NCBI RefSeq assembly: GCF_000801105.2
Contig: NC_079516.1
Location: 31,640,790 to 31,704,789 of the forward strand
Direction of reading: 5' to 3'
DNA from: Raphanus sativus
Taxonomy: Eukaryota; Streptophyta; Magnoliopsida; Brassicales; Brassicaceae
DNA length: 64,000 bases
Below, in pieces: positions 10,351 to 20,838 of the stretch; the first letter of the stretch is position 1, and each line of letters starts with the position of its first letter. The notes under the pieces are model-generated. The model did not search any database, was not told the origin of the DNA, and was given only the letters and a program-made list of their open reading frames with translations. The position numbers were made by a program, and so were the translations under genes.

Positions 10351-11801
10351 TGCAAGTTGCTGATAATCTTGTGTTTTATGTCATAAGCATCCATTTGTAG
10401 ATAATTATCGCATAGAAAATCCATAAAAACTTAAATTTTTTGAAAAATACAAAAAGAATCATGTAGTTGCATTAGCATTCTTAAGATTGAGTCTAGAAGC
10501 ATGCATATAGGTTGCATTCATGCATAAGGGGATGATTTTACCTTGTAAAGATGCTCATGCTAAGTTCTCATTTTGGCAACCTTTGTAATCATGACAATTA
10601 GATTGAGCATTCTCTTGATAGCTTGTAGACTTTGTGCCTTGAATTCTCTTCTTGAAACTCATTGGATTGTTTGAAACTCTCTCTTTGAAGATTGCTCCTG
10701 TCTTATTTAAACTCAATGTCTCTTGCTTATGGTCCTTTGTGTGCTGAGTCATGGCTTATACACACTTGAATTGTCTCATCCTTTTTGACCGATCTTTTTG
10801 ACAATTTCAAGTGGTACTCCATACCTTGAACCCAAGCTTTCTTTCAAGCCATCATTGATTGTTGAGTGAGGCCTTTTTAGAAAGCTTTGCATGTGCATAA
10901 TGTTGAGAGTATCGGGATCGACAATGCTTAGTCTCCATTCTAGCTAGATTAGACACACCTTTGTCTAGCATTTAGGATTGGGTGGTGAGTGTTGTTAAGT
11001 TTGACTTTGGGAGTATGGTTTGGTCAACAAAGAAAAGTTTAGACTTTTAGAACTCTAGAGTTAAATCTAAGTCTCAAGGCATAGCAAAGTATGATCTTTA
11101 GCTCTTGTATTGAATGTCTTGGCCCTCAAATAAAAAAAAAGCAAATAAAAAAAAGAAATGAAAAAAAAATGAAAAAGGGGGCTAGCAAAGTTTAGAAAAA
11201 GCTAAGAAGTGTTCAAAAGTGTAAAAATCCCTTGATTGACTTCATTAAGAAAGAGTTCTAGTTGAGAAAATGTCTTGAGTTCTTTGGGAAATCTTTGGGT
11301 GAGTGTTGAGAGTTGGGTTTTGGCATTTGATGTTTAAATTTGAGCTTATATATATGTGGGAAAGGGTAGGACAATGGAGATTGAGCATTGTATGCATGAG
11401 TTGATTTCCTTTCTAAGATATATTATGTGCATTACCAAAGCTACTTTGATTTGAGAGTGAACCACCTTTAAAGATTGCTTTGAACTACTTATTTCACCTT
11501 GAACTGAAGCATTTTCTTACCAAACCAAATGACTTGGACCTTTTGACCATATGCAAGATTTTCTATTGAGTTTGCTTAAAGATTGTTAGAGAGTTGTTGG
11601 ATTTGTGGTTTGTGGAATCATGATGATGAGTGTAGAGATCAAAAGAGTTGAATAGGCCTAGAAAAGTTAGAGAAGAATGAAAGTTTTGCCCTAGCTAGTT
11701 GTTATGATTATGCAAGGTTGTTAGGATGGGAGCTAAGAAGAGCATTTTTTTTTGGTTATGAAATCCCTCTTTTCAAACCTCTCCTCCTTAGTTCTTGAAA
11801 G

Positions 11802-11839
11802 TTTACTTGAGGACAAGTAAAGGACTAGTGTGGGGGAGT
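11802..11839 (+). promoter_or_regulatory. 3' hairpin plus polypurine tract of B
   Basis: Arms TTTACTTG and CAAGTAAA (8 bp, perfect) enclose AGGA (11810-11813). The tract agtgtgggggagt (11826-11838) then runs up to the 3' LTR. The purine tract should prime plus-strand DNA synthesis. A role for the hairpin is inferred only from its recurrence. Confidence 0.8.
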
Positions 11840-13264
11840 TGATATCTTGCACATTTACATGTTTTTAGCCTTCATATCTTGTGCATTTTGATCATATAGC
11901 TTAGAACTTAGTGTCTTTAGGATCCATATTGCATACATATGTCCCTATCAGGTGTTGGAGTATACTATGAGGTGATATGAAGTGTTTGAGAGTTTAAAAA
12001 TCCAAAGAAGATGAAGAATTATGTTCAGCCAAGCAAATACTCACTTTGGACACGACTGGACCAGAATGGTCGAGACCGGAGTGATGAACTCGGGCATGGA
12101 AGAATCTGTGGGCGAAGACCGGGCGTGCAGGCCTGGACCGGAATGCCTTGACCGGGGAGAGTAACCCGGCCGTGCAGGCCTGGACCGGAATGCATGGACC
12201 GGGGAGAGTAACCCGGGCGTGCAGGCCTGGACTGGAATGCCTGGACCGGGGAGAGTAACCCGGGCGACTGCTGGACCGGTCTGCTCAGACCGGGCCGGTT
12301 CGACCCAATTCGACCTTGGGTCATTTTAAACACTATTTTGAAGTTCTAATTAGCCTTATCCAAGGGGCCCTATAGTATTTTATTCTATGTATCTCTCTTT
12401 ACCCTAAACCTAAAGTATAAATACTTTGTAATCTCCATTTTGGAGAGATTATCTTATTTTCTCTTAAGAATCACAAAACCTCTTTTGGGTGAAAGTTCTT
12501 CGCTTTTATTCTTGTGTTCTTAAGTGTTTATAATTTCATTTCTTGCTTTCTTAAACATGATTAAGCTTGGAAACCTCATGGGTTCAAGAGTAATCATGGT
12601 GATTAGTGAGTAATCCACTTTTGGATTCATGGGTTAGGGAGATTAAGGGTGATTAGGCTTGATCTAGGGTGTTTAGGTGTAGATCCTTTTTAATCCTTGC
12701 TAGTAGAGTGTTTTTAATGCTTCTTTAGAGCTGGCCTCTCTAAAGTTGAGTTCTAGACATTTCCCACCCACAAGGTGTTCGATGAAATGTCTGAACCAAC
12801 TCTCCTACGCTTTTAACATACTCTACCAAAGAGATTTGTTGTTAAAGGTGTTAAGATGGCTATTAGACTTGTCATTAATGATTGCTTCCTAAACATTCAA
12901 CCAAAGAGATTTGATGCTTGAGTTTTGGAAGCGAATGAGCATTCATCTAGATATAGAGTTTGTTTACTCTTGTGTCTAGGTCTAAGGTTGATAGATTGAT
13001 TGAAAGCTGACACCTTTAAATTAAGTTTGATCACCCAAGGTCTAAATCCCTTATCCCATGAGTTCTTCTTCTCATAATCAAAGAAAGTTTCTATCTTTAT
13101 TGCTGTTTAGTATTGTTCTTAGCATAAAACCATTCACTCAATTATTAGACTTAGATTAAGTATAGGCTTGTATTCTCTTTGCTTTAAAATGAACTAGGAA
13201 TGGATTGACATCTGAAGTACTACTTTGATTTGCATAATTGGACCCTTGAAAAGTCCTCTTATCA
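11840..13264 (+). repeat. 3' LTR of B (1,425 bp)
   Basis: It runs from tgatatcttgcac to cctcttatca and is followed by the second TGTAT duplication. The TATA box is at 12416-12423. It aligns with 5689-7110 apart from about 28 substitutions and a few indels. The ORF at 12025-12333 is an LTR shadow. Confidence 0.93.
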
Positions 13265-13269
13265 TGTAT

Positions 13270-13697
13270 CGCTCGATATCTCTAAAGGATATCGATCGAC
13301 TCCTTTTCTGTGTCAACATACGACAGTTGAGGCCAGAGATCTAGATTATTTAACCAGTGAGACATCACTGAGAGTTAAGCGACTGAGTTCTATAGTATCA
13401 TGCAAGCAACTTGATAGGCATTTATAGATATTATAATCTCCATTCCTGAATAAAAGCCCTAAGTCTAGCACTCTTCATTATCACTTAAACAACCATCATA
13501 TTGTTAGTTAGAGCAACTACCTTGCTCACTTTAGGAATTGCTGTTTACATTTCATCATTAAAACCAACTTCACCTAGGATTGATTAATTAATTAGATTTA
13601 ATTGGTTCCCTAACTCCTCGTGTTTCGATCCCTAAATACTACAGATGTACCTCTTATTTGAGAGAGTAAGCTCTACAGGGTAATTTTAGCACTATCA
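13270..13697 (+). repeat. 5' LTR of A, part 2
   Basis: It resumes the LTR after element B and ends agcactatca. Together with 4769-5688 it gives 1,348 bp, against 1,347 bp for the 3' LTR. Confidence 0.95.
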
Positions 13698-13701
13698 AAT
13701 T

Positions 13702-13718
13702 TGGCGCCATTGTCGGGG
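13702..13718 (+). other. Primer-binding site of A (tRNA-Asp, two mismatches)
   Basis: TGGCGCCATTGTCGGGG differs from the tRNA-Asp complement at two positions, both G/C to A/T, consistent with decay of methylated cytosines. Confidence 0.8.
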
Positions 13719-13809
13719 AGCTTTGATCGCCATTAGATTTAGTTTTATTAATCTTAGGTTTTTCTTTTTACCCCCTTTCTGATTAAATTTTTCTTGTCTT
13801 CTCTGGTAC

Positions 13810-15518
13810 ATGTCCAGCAGTACCAGAAGCAACAGGGGAAATCAACTACTATTCTCAGAAGATCCTGCACACTTGGAACGTTCAATCCGCAAAGACCTAC
13901 GCTCCGCATCGATCGACAGAACCGCAGTACCGTCGATTGATATTCACGTTCAACCGTCGACCGACACTCAGACAGCACCGTCGACTGATACCGTTCGCCG
14001 ATCCACATCGTTTGACACTACTCACCGTACATCGATCGATACTAACCCGCGAGGCATGGTTGCAATTGTTATTCTCACGCAGAGTGAGAATGGAAACATG
14101 TATGACCAAGATGATCATCTGTGTAATGCAACAGGTCGGAAGCTAAATGCACAGGGAAACATAATCCTTGAGCCTAAAGCTGAGGCTACAGGAGAAGCTC
14201 AAACACGATCGTTGGCAGACTACAATCTTCTTGATGAATACTACACCAGCAGATCAGCTATTCGACTTCCAGAGATTCAGAAGCCGAACTTCGAGCTCAA
14301 CCCTCAGTACTACTCTCTCGTGTCTCAGATACCTTACTCTGGGTTATCACACGAGCATCCTATGGACCAGCTGGAGAGGTTCGAGGATCTTATAGCTGCT
14401 ATTCGTATGGATGGAGTCCCTGAGGACTACCTACTCTGTAAGCTCTTAAAATACTCACTGATTGGAGAAGCTTCACACTGGCTCAAGCAGCTACCTACAG
14501 GATCACTGACATCCTGGGCCGACATCAAAAACGCCTTCCTGCGTAATTTCTTTGATGAGGCACGCGCTGAAGACTTAAGGAGCAAAATCGCCACTTTCGC
14601 GCAAAAGCTTGGTGAGACTTTTAAAGACGCGTGGATCAGATTTAAGTTCTTCCAGCGAGACTGTCCACACCATGGATTCAATGAAGTGCAGCTGCTAAGC
14701 ACTTTATACAGAGGTATCGCCTTGAGGTAACTGATGGCTCTTGATACTGATAGCGAGGGAAACTTCAACACCCGGAATCCAATAGAGGCTGTGAGACTTA
14801 TTGCGAACCTAGCCGACAGCAGCAGCACAAAGAACACTGACTCTGACAAGAAGAAATTGGTTGCAGCCATCGGGGAGAACGAGATGAATGAAGTAAGAGC
14901 CAAGATAGATGGTTTACATGCATTTCTGGGGCAACCAGTCTGCTCAGCTGAAGAAGAAGAGGCTAGAGAAGATGATACAGAGGAAGATGTGAACTACATT
15001 GGAAGTACTGGATTTCAGAAGTATGGAAACCAGAGTGGAAACATAAACTTTTTTGGCAGTGGTCAGAAGTGTAACTACAACCAGAGTTCACAGTATCAGA
15101 AACCCTTCACCAAAACCAGGAACAACGGCAACTCAGATAACCAAAACCCACCACCACCCACCCAGGAGAGTAAGTTTGAAGCGATGATTGATAGAGTTCT
15201 TGAAGGACAGCAGCAGTAGATTTCAATGGAAAGATTGACTCTGTCTTCAACAATCTGAACACAAGGATAGACACCATTTGTACTCAAGTTAGGAAGCTTG
15301 AGACACAGATTGTCCAAAGTGAAGACTCTATCAGGAGAATTGGAACTTCTAAGGAAGTAGGAGAAGGAAGCATGAAACACCACGTGAATGCCATATTAGA
15401 TGATGATTTCTGGCAAGTGGTGAAGCATGAGAAGCTACAAGAAGGAGACTTTGAAGTGGAAAGTTCACTAAGTCTCGGAGGATCACAATGGTGTCGATCG
15501 ACAACATCTCTACACCAT
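13810..15518 (+). pseudogene. gag: Gag of element A, first part, interrupted by element C
   Basis: It starts at MSSSTRSN (13810), about 90 bp after the primer site. The N-terminus has repeated Ser-Ile-Asp motifs. The gag domain carries ASHWLKQLP and CPHHGF. A TAA at 14728-14730 breaks the frame, which then continues unchanged to 15219. From 15219 coding continues in a different frame (KIDSVFNNLN, then WQVVKHEKL) up to the insertion of C after 15518, so a frameshift lies near 15219. The same frame resumes at 53534 once C and one target copy are removed. Confidence 0.85.
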
Positions 15519-16187
15519 TGATACACTAAAAATAAATCCTTGCTACTGCCAAGTTAACAGTTGCAATTGTAGTATTTGAGATTCAAATCCAGAGGACCAG
15601 TCTACACTCTAGTTCTATGAGTTCCTAAATCAAGCTAAGAAGAAGATAATAATTTGGTTTAAAAAGTGACGTAGAGAACAAGTAAAAAGCACAAGTGATG
15701 AATTCAAGTTAAAAGGAGTTAATCTAGGATGAATGCGAGTGATCTCAATCACGACCGAGCAGCTATTCAGGTTCGATGCAGTTCTATCTAGAACTCAGAG
15801 GACAGGCTAGAGCAACACACTGTCGTGTAGTTGATCCTTTCACCGATCAGACCCAGCTCCTAAGATGTTGCTTGGTCTGAGATCTGATGGTGAACCTTAA
15901 TGATTGACTCCGATTTGTTCACAATGCACCTTAACATCTACTTTCGTGTGGCTAAGGATGCAGTGCTCATTCAAACAAGATCTAGCAACCTATTACACTT
16001 TTGATGCACAGATTTACTTAGGATCAAACGCTAGATGATCAGTTTAGCGCAGGCATGAAACAATGAATGAATGAAGATTTACTAAATGATAACCTATCTA
16101 TGGTAAGTCGCGAATGCACTCTATCACCCTAGATCAACAGTCGACTACTCAATCATGATGCAGTGAAGAAAAACAGATGAAACTGAA
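15519..16187 (-). repeat. 3' LTR of C, outer part only
   Basis: It aligns with 52378-53046 and stops abruptly at 16187 (aactgaa). The remaining 480 bp or so are missing. The next 28 bases look like filler DNA, then the integrase of K begins. Confidence 0.9.
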
Positions 16188-16215
16188 CTGATAACGGATC
16201 TGAAGAGATAGATGA
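16188..16215. other. Filler DNA at the C/K junction
   Basis: These bases match neither the C LTR nor the integrase reading. Twelve of them (gataacggatct, 16190-16201) are an exact copy of 16250-16261. This is the pattern of templated insertion during end joining. Confidence 0.6.
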
Positions 16216-16985
16216 TCTCTAAATGGGTGGAAGCTGAAGCACTAGCCAAGATAACGGATCTCCAAATCAGGAAATTCCTATGGACTAACGTGATCACACG
16301 CTTTGGAACTCCCCATGGGATCGTCACAGACAACGGACCCCAATTTACAAGCTACAACTTCCGAAAGTTCTGCAAGGACTGGAACATCAAGCTCTCCTAT
16401 TGAGCACCACGATACCCTCAATCTAACGGTCAAGTCGAATCCAATAATAAGACAGTGGTGAACATGCCCAAGAAGCGCCTAGAAGACGGGCACGGGCGAT
16501 GGGCAGAAGAGTTACACGGAGTACTCTGGGCTTATCGGACAACCCCGAAGACGGCTACCCAGGAGACTCCCTTCTCCTTTGTCTATGGTGCTGATGCGGT
16601 GATACCTACAGAGGTGCACGTAAGGACCACGGTTTCTGAATTCCTTTCCCAGGAGGAGAATAACGAGCTAATGTCCCTGAGTCTAAACCTACTCGACGAA
16701 AAGAGGGAGGCGGTCCGCCTTAGAAATGCGTCTTACCAGTTGAAAGTCGCCAAGAGCTACAACAAAAAGGTCAGATCCAGAACCTTCCAGAAAGGGGACT
16801 CGGTCCTAAGGCGAGTCTATGACCACACAAGGGATAAATCAGCCAGAAAACTCGCTCCTGGATGGGAAGGTCCCTATAAGGTAATAGAGGTGCAAGGGGC
16901 AGGAGCCTATAGGCTGGAAGACAGCGACGGCAAGGCCCAACCCAACTGCTGGAATGCCTTGCACCTCACATTCTATCACTTCTAA
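16216..16985 (+). pseudogene. int: Integrase 3' fragment of K
   Basis: It enters inside the catalytic core (SKWVEAEAL), has the second catalytic Asp in VTDNGPQF and the Glu in SNGQVES, then the C-terminal part ending WEGPYKVIEV..FYHF. One TGA (16401-16403) lies between the Asp and Glu motifs in an otherwise open frame. The zinc-binding HHCC domain and everything upstream are missing. Integrase joins element cDNA to host DNA; this copy cannot work. Confidence 0.85.
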
Positions 16986-17545
16986 AGTAAGATCCCCCGA
17001 TCAAGCTTTATATACTACTACTATTATTATTATATATTTAAGTACACTGGTTTCCTACTCCTATGTATGCGATAACGTCTCCGGACTAAACTTATAAAAT
17101 ACATTATTAGTTATGGCTAAAGGGGTTATAGGAACTCCAATGTACTTAAAGGGGCATACTAGTTAGGTCAGGTCTTAAGGGATCTTAGACCTCAGCAAAC
17201 CCTATATACAATAGTGAGATTACTCATATGGGTGTACGACATATAAGGAACGGGTCTGATCAACCCTATTACATTGTCTGCACCTCGGGCCCTGCGTAAA
17301 GACTATTAAGTCCAAAAGTTACGTGGGGACCACCGTACTAGTGCTACCCAAACTCTGTGTTAAAGACACTACGAGCTAAATACACGCAGGGGGCATGAAT
17401 TACACTGCAAAGTACTGTAAGCAGCTGCTGACGGCTGATATGCAGGGAGAAAATTTGCGAAAATACCGGTTAGCACCAAAATTTAATACTTATCCAGACG
17501 TGGAAAGTAGTGCGTCTGGTGTGAAGTCGCTCCGTGGGGAAGGCC
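16986..17545. other. K spacer after integrase, part 1
   Basis: No gene seen. It is the 3' untranslated region of K, interrupted by D after the target copy AGGCC at 17541-17545. Confidence 0.6.
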
Positions 17546-18094
17546 TGTTGGGCCCGAATATGACCCGATAACTGAATAGTGAATAATAAAAGACGATAAC
17601 AGGCCACGACAGGCCCATCACGAATTCAATATGTGAAAGGAGCTAAGCTGGAGCCGGAGGCTGAGAGCGAAGGACTTTTACCAAAGAGGTCACGGTGAAG
17701 AGGAAGCTCACATCGTAACAGAAGGAGCGCAGGACCCGGTCAAAGGGAAGCTGTTGCGGATTCCTCAATAAACGGAGAAGATCTCGGGAACCAGTTGGTG
17801 ACGATCAAGCGGGACCTGAGGCTATTTAAAGAGAAAGCAAATCAAGAAAGAAGATCGATTCAACCCATATTCCACTCGATACTCTGAAAACATTCTTATT
17901 AGTGTAACATTCTTATAATCTTTGTATTCATCAAAGATCATCTCTTGTAAACGTTCTTTTACCAGAAATCATTAATACAAATCATCATTCATTCTACAAG
18001 TTCTTACGGGATTCAACCCACGATTATCTTTCCCTAATCATTTCCTAAACTATAACCTGACCTAAAAATCAGGAGGTGAGTTTAATCCCTCACA
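17546..18094 (+). repeat. 5' LTR of D
   Basis: It runs from tgttgggcccg to aatccctcaca. A TATA-like box TATTTAAA is at 17823-17830. It is related to the H LTR, especially over the last 60 bp. Confidence 0.95.
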
Positions 18095-18096
18095 AT

Positions 18097-18113
18097 TGGC
18101 GCCGTCTGTGGGG
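18097..18113 (+). other. Primer-binding site of D
   Basis: TGGCGCCGTCTGTGGGG, two bases after the LTR. H has the same site. I cannot name the primer tRNA with confidence; it differs from the tRNA-Asp site of A, B and C. Confidence 0.75.
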
Positions 18114-18147
18114 AAGAAACAATCGAATCCCTTACTCTAACTTGAGG

Positions 18148-20793
18148 ATGAATCCTACCGATCAGACAACAAATCCGTCTGACCTTAACCTCCCGATTCA
18201 GAGCGATGGCTCACCGAACGATGGAGGCTCTATTCTCGTAACCGCGGAGCCTCGACGTGGCTACCACCGATCTGGGCAACAGCCTCCGGCTAGCGCTCGA
18301 ACGAGCCAGACTGCAACCGGAGCTAGTAACCCGAGATCATCAAGTGGAACCGCCCCCGGACTTCCAATCACCGAGAATCCTCAGCAGCAAGCCATTCCGA
18401 ATCAAACGGAGGCTCAGCTCTCTGAGATTCGTCAGATGATGATGCAATTAGTAGACAAAGCTCAGGAAAGTGAGCGTACAATGCATCAGCTAGCTGTTCG
18501 TCAGCAACGATTCGAAGAGATAACTAGATCTCTAAACGCAACAACCCAACCACCGCAACGTCAAGCTCCGGGGGTCACTTTCCGAGATCGATTGACCGAT
18601 CCCTCATTCCCCCGAGGACGTTTAGACTTTTCCCCTGACAGCACTGTTCCGGAAGGACGCGGATCTGCTTTCCAGACACCTCATACTGGGATAGCTCCCG
18701 TGTTTAACCCACCTATCACCAGTGCTATGGGAAGTAACATAGCGACAACCAGCTCCACACCCAGTCAGATTGCTGACCGGAGCACTCGCTTACCTCCCCC
18801 GCCGCCTGATTTTAGGTCTGGAGCAGGAGTATCCTTCCCATTCGGGGGCAGAACATCAGCTTCGGTTTATCTAACCAGAAGCTCAACCCCGAGTGCGGAT
18901 GGGTATCAAAGGGTAGATTCCGATAACCCAAGAGCTGATGAGCGAATTAGCCCACCAACTGCATGGGAAGATGAACCAACACGATTCCGTCAGGAACCTG
19001 CCCGTCGGGTACCTAATAGCGACCCAAATGTCCTTCCTTTAGAGGGACCTGAAGCTATCCGCATGTATATGGAACGAACTCACGCAGCTCTCCAAAAATT
19101 GGGAGCTCAAGTCCATAAGGCAACGAGTTCAGCTCCCGAAATCGATAGCTTGATTGAAGAAACCCGAGGGACTCCATTCACTGACAGAATTGCCAGTTCT
19201 TACATAAGGGATACCCGAAAAATCAGAATTCCCGAGTATGATGGGACCTCTGACCCAAAGGCCTATTTGAGAGCCTTCCGATTAGCTATCGTGAAAGCCC
19301 ACTTCACACAGGAAGAATGTGAAGCAGGTTACTGCAGGACATTCACCGAAAACTTGGTCGGAACAGCCCTTGAGTGGTTCTCTGGTCTCGAACCAGCCTC
19401 GATAGATAGTTTCGATCAATTAACTAGTGCCTTCATGAAGCAGTACTCGACCCATATCCTGAAGCAAGCCTCTGAGGCCAACCTTTGGAAGATCAGACAA
19501 GGAATGGGGGACTCACTACGAGTCTACATCGAGAAATTCAGGGCAGTAAGAACTAAGCTCTCGAATCCTAACGACCTAGTCGCCATCGAGACCCTTAGGA
19601 GAGGTCTGTGGTATAAATCGGAGTTCTGGTCGGAGCTAACACTTAATACTCCTCCAACTATCGATGATGCTCTTCATAAAGCAACCAGGTACATTACTCT
19701 GGAGGAGGAGACAGCTGCACTGGATAAACTCCACAAGAAACCTCAGAATCACTCGAAAGGTGAGTCCTCTGAGGCAAAGGGACCTCATAAAAAGGGGAAC
19801 CTCCGAAACAATCAAACTCAGGGAGAACATTCCTATGCAATCGAGGAGGACAAGGAAGAGAAACCTGTCGCCGCAGCAAACAAAACTCCCTGGTCAAAAG
19901 GCTTTGATAAAAACAAACGTTGCTCTTATCATGATCGAGAAGGGCACTCAACTGAGGAATGTTGGGACCTCCAACGACAACTGGCAGCTAAATTCGCAGC
20001 CGAAGAAATAAAGGGCGTGGACCTTAAAAAGCCACCACCTTATCAGAAAAGAGGTCCCAGAGACAACTCTCCAAAGCGCGAGAGGTCACCTGAGAAGGAG
20101 ACCGATTCACCACCTCCAGCTCCCAAGAAAAGAGTCAACATGATTCTTGGAAAACCGTCCCCTCAATCGAGCCCCGACTCGAGGGTGGACTGTATCCTTG
20201 GAGGATCAGATATATGTCAAGATTCCGTCAATTCCATTAAGAATCACGTACGGAAGGCTGCGTCTAACACTGGACCTAAGCCTCCTAACTCCGAGTCCAA
20301 TACTAAGATTTCTTTCTGGGAAAGCGAGACCTCAAACCTTGACAGACCTCACGATGATGCGTTGATTGTCACCCTGAATATCGCAGGATACGAGGTCCCT
20401 AAACTCATGATAGACACAGAAAGCTCTGTTGACCTTATTTTCTACAACACCCTAAAAGGGATGGAAATAGACGACTACGAAATTATTGGCCAAAAAGCTA
20501 ATCTCGTAGGCTTCTCCGGAGAGACAGCTACCTCATTGGGGACTATCAAGCTCCCAATCATAGCTGGCGGAATAATGAAAATGACCAACTTAGTAGTCAT
20601 CGACAGACCTTCCCCGTTCCACGCAATCTTGGGAAGACCCTGGATTCACAAAATGAAGGCAGTAGCCTCGACCTATCATCAATGTGTGAAGTTCCCAACA
20701 CCTGAAGGGATAACTACCGTACACGGTAGCCAGAAGATATCCAGGATCTGCTACTTGGGAGGATTCGAAATCCTCAAAAAGTCCCCCCAATAG
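18148..20793 (+). CDS. gag-pro: Gag-protease of element D
   Basis: Capsid and protease polyprotein. I chose the ATG at 18148 (MNPTDQTT); the in-frame ATG at 18076 is inside the LTR. A long Pro/Ser/Thr-rich N-terminus is followed by the gag domain (KAYLRAFRLA, ALEWFSGLE, LRRGLWYKS), then a knuckle of form CX2HX4HX4C (CSYHDREGHSTEEC) near 19921. The protease region has LMIDTESSVDLIFYN where retropepsins have DTG or DSG; the Gly to Glu change in the catalytic triad probably inactivates it. LGRPWIHKMKA follows as expected. The ORF stops at UAG 20791-20793 in a leaky context, in frame with pol. Confidence 0.9.
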   Translation: MNPTDQTTNPSDLNLPIQSDGSPNDGGSILVTAEPRRGYHRSGQQPPASARTSQTATGASNPRSSSGTAPGLPITENPQQQAIPNQTEAQLSEIRQMMMQLVDKAQESERTMHQLAVRQQRFEEITRSLNATTQPPQRQAPGVTFRDRLTDPSFPRGRLDFSPDSTVPEGRGSAFQTPHTGIAPVFNPPITSAMGSNIATTSSTPSQIADRSTRLPPPPPDFRSGAGVSFPFGGRTSASVYLTRSSTPSADGYQRVDSDNPRADERISPPTAWEDEPTRFRQEPARRVPNSDPNVLPLEGPEAIRMYMERTHAALQKLGAQVHKATSSAPEIDSLIEETRGTPFTDRIASSYIRDTRKIRIPEYDGTSDPKAYLRAFRLAIVKAHFTQEECEAGYCRTFTENLVGTALEWFSGLEPASIDSFDQLTSAFMKQYSTHILKQASEANLWKIRQGMGDSLRVYIEKFRAVRTKLSNPNDLVAIETLRRGLWYKSEFWSELTLNTPPTIDDALHKATRYITLEEETAALDKLHKKPQNHSKGESSEAKGPHKKGNLRNNQTQGEHSYAIEEDKEEKPVAAANKTPWSKGFDKNKRCSYHDREGHSTEECWDLQRQLAAKFAAEEIKGVDLKKPPPYQKRGPRDNSPKRERSPEKETDSPPPAPKKRVNMILGKPSPQSSPDSRVDCILGGSDICQDSVNSIKNHVRKAASNTGPKPPNSESNTKISFWESETSNLDRPHDDALIVTLNIAGYEVPKLMIDTESSVDLIFYNTLKGMEIDDYEIIGQKANLVGFSGETATSLGTIKLPIIAGGIMKMTNLVVIDRPSPFHAILGRPWIHKMKAVASTYHQCVKFPTPEGITTVHGSQKISRICYLGGFEILKKSPQ

Positions 20794-20802
20794 CAATTAC
20801 AG
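20791..20802 (+). promoter_or_regulatory. Candidate stop-codon readthrough signal, D
   Basis: UAG-CAA-UUA-CAG, preceded by CAA. It fits the UAG-CARYYA consensus known from tobamoviruses. The codons on both sides are in the same frame and pol follows in that frame. The same 12 bases occur at this boundary in H and G. Confidence 0.65.
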
Positions 20803-20838
20803 ATCCAGGAGGGTCGCGAAATGCAACAAAATATTTGA

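Larger units (their letters stand above)
10067..11839 (+). other. Non-coding 3' region of B
   Basis: No supported gene. It holds an internal purine tract with hairpin (10314-10350), an A-rich stretch (about 11128-11180), and the terminal hairpin and purine tract before the LTR. This is where pol would be expected in an autonomous relative, or the region downstream of it. Confidence 0.7.
5689..13264 (+). mobile_element. Element B: Athila-lineage, gag-protease only, inserted in the 5' LTR of A
   Basis: The LTRs at 5689-7110 and 11840-13264 start TGATA and end TATCA. The 5-bp duplication TGTAT lies at 5684-5688 and 13265-13269. The primer site matches tRNA-Asp. The interior holds gag and protease in one frame, then 1.8 kb without coding signal. 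No pol is present, so B is non-autonomous. The LTRs differ by roughly 2%, less than those of the host element A, as expected for a later insertion. Confidence 0.95.

Noticed and set aside
16401..16403. TGA within the K integrase as a recoding site
   Set aside because: It lies between catalytic residues of a truncated fragment and is ordinary decay.
19636..19951. ORFs antisense to D gag, and similar ones over pol (22572-23171)
   Set aside because: They mirror the real frame and have no conserved domain, unlike the antisense gene at 25638-28037.
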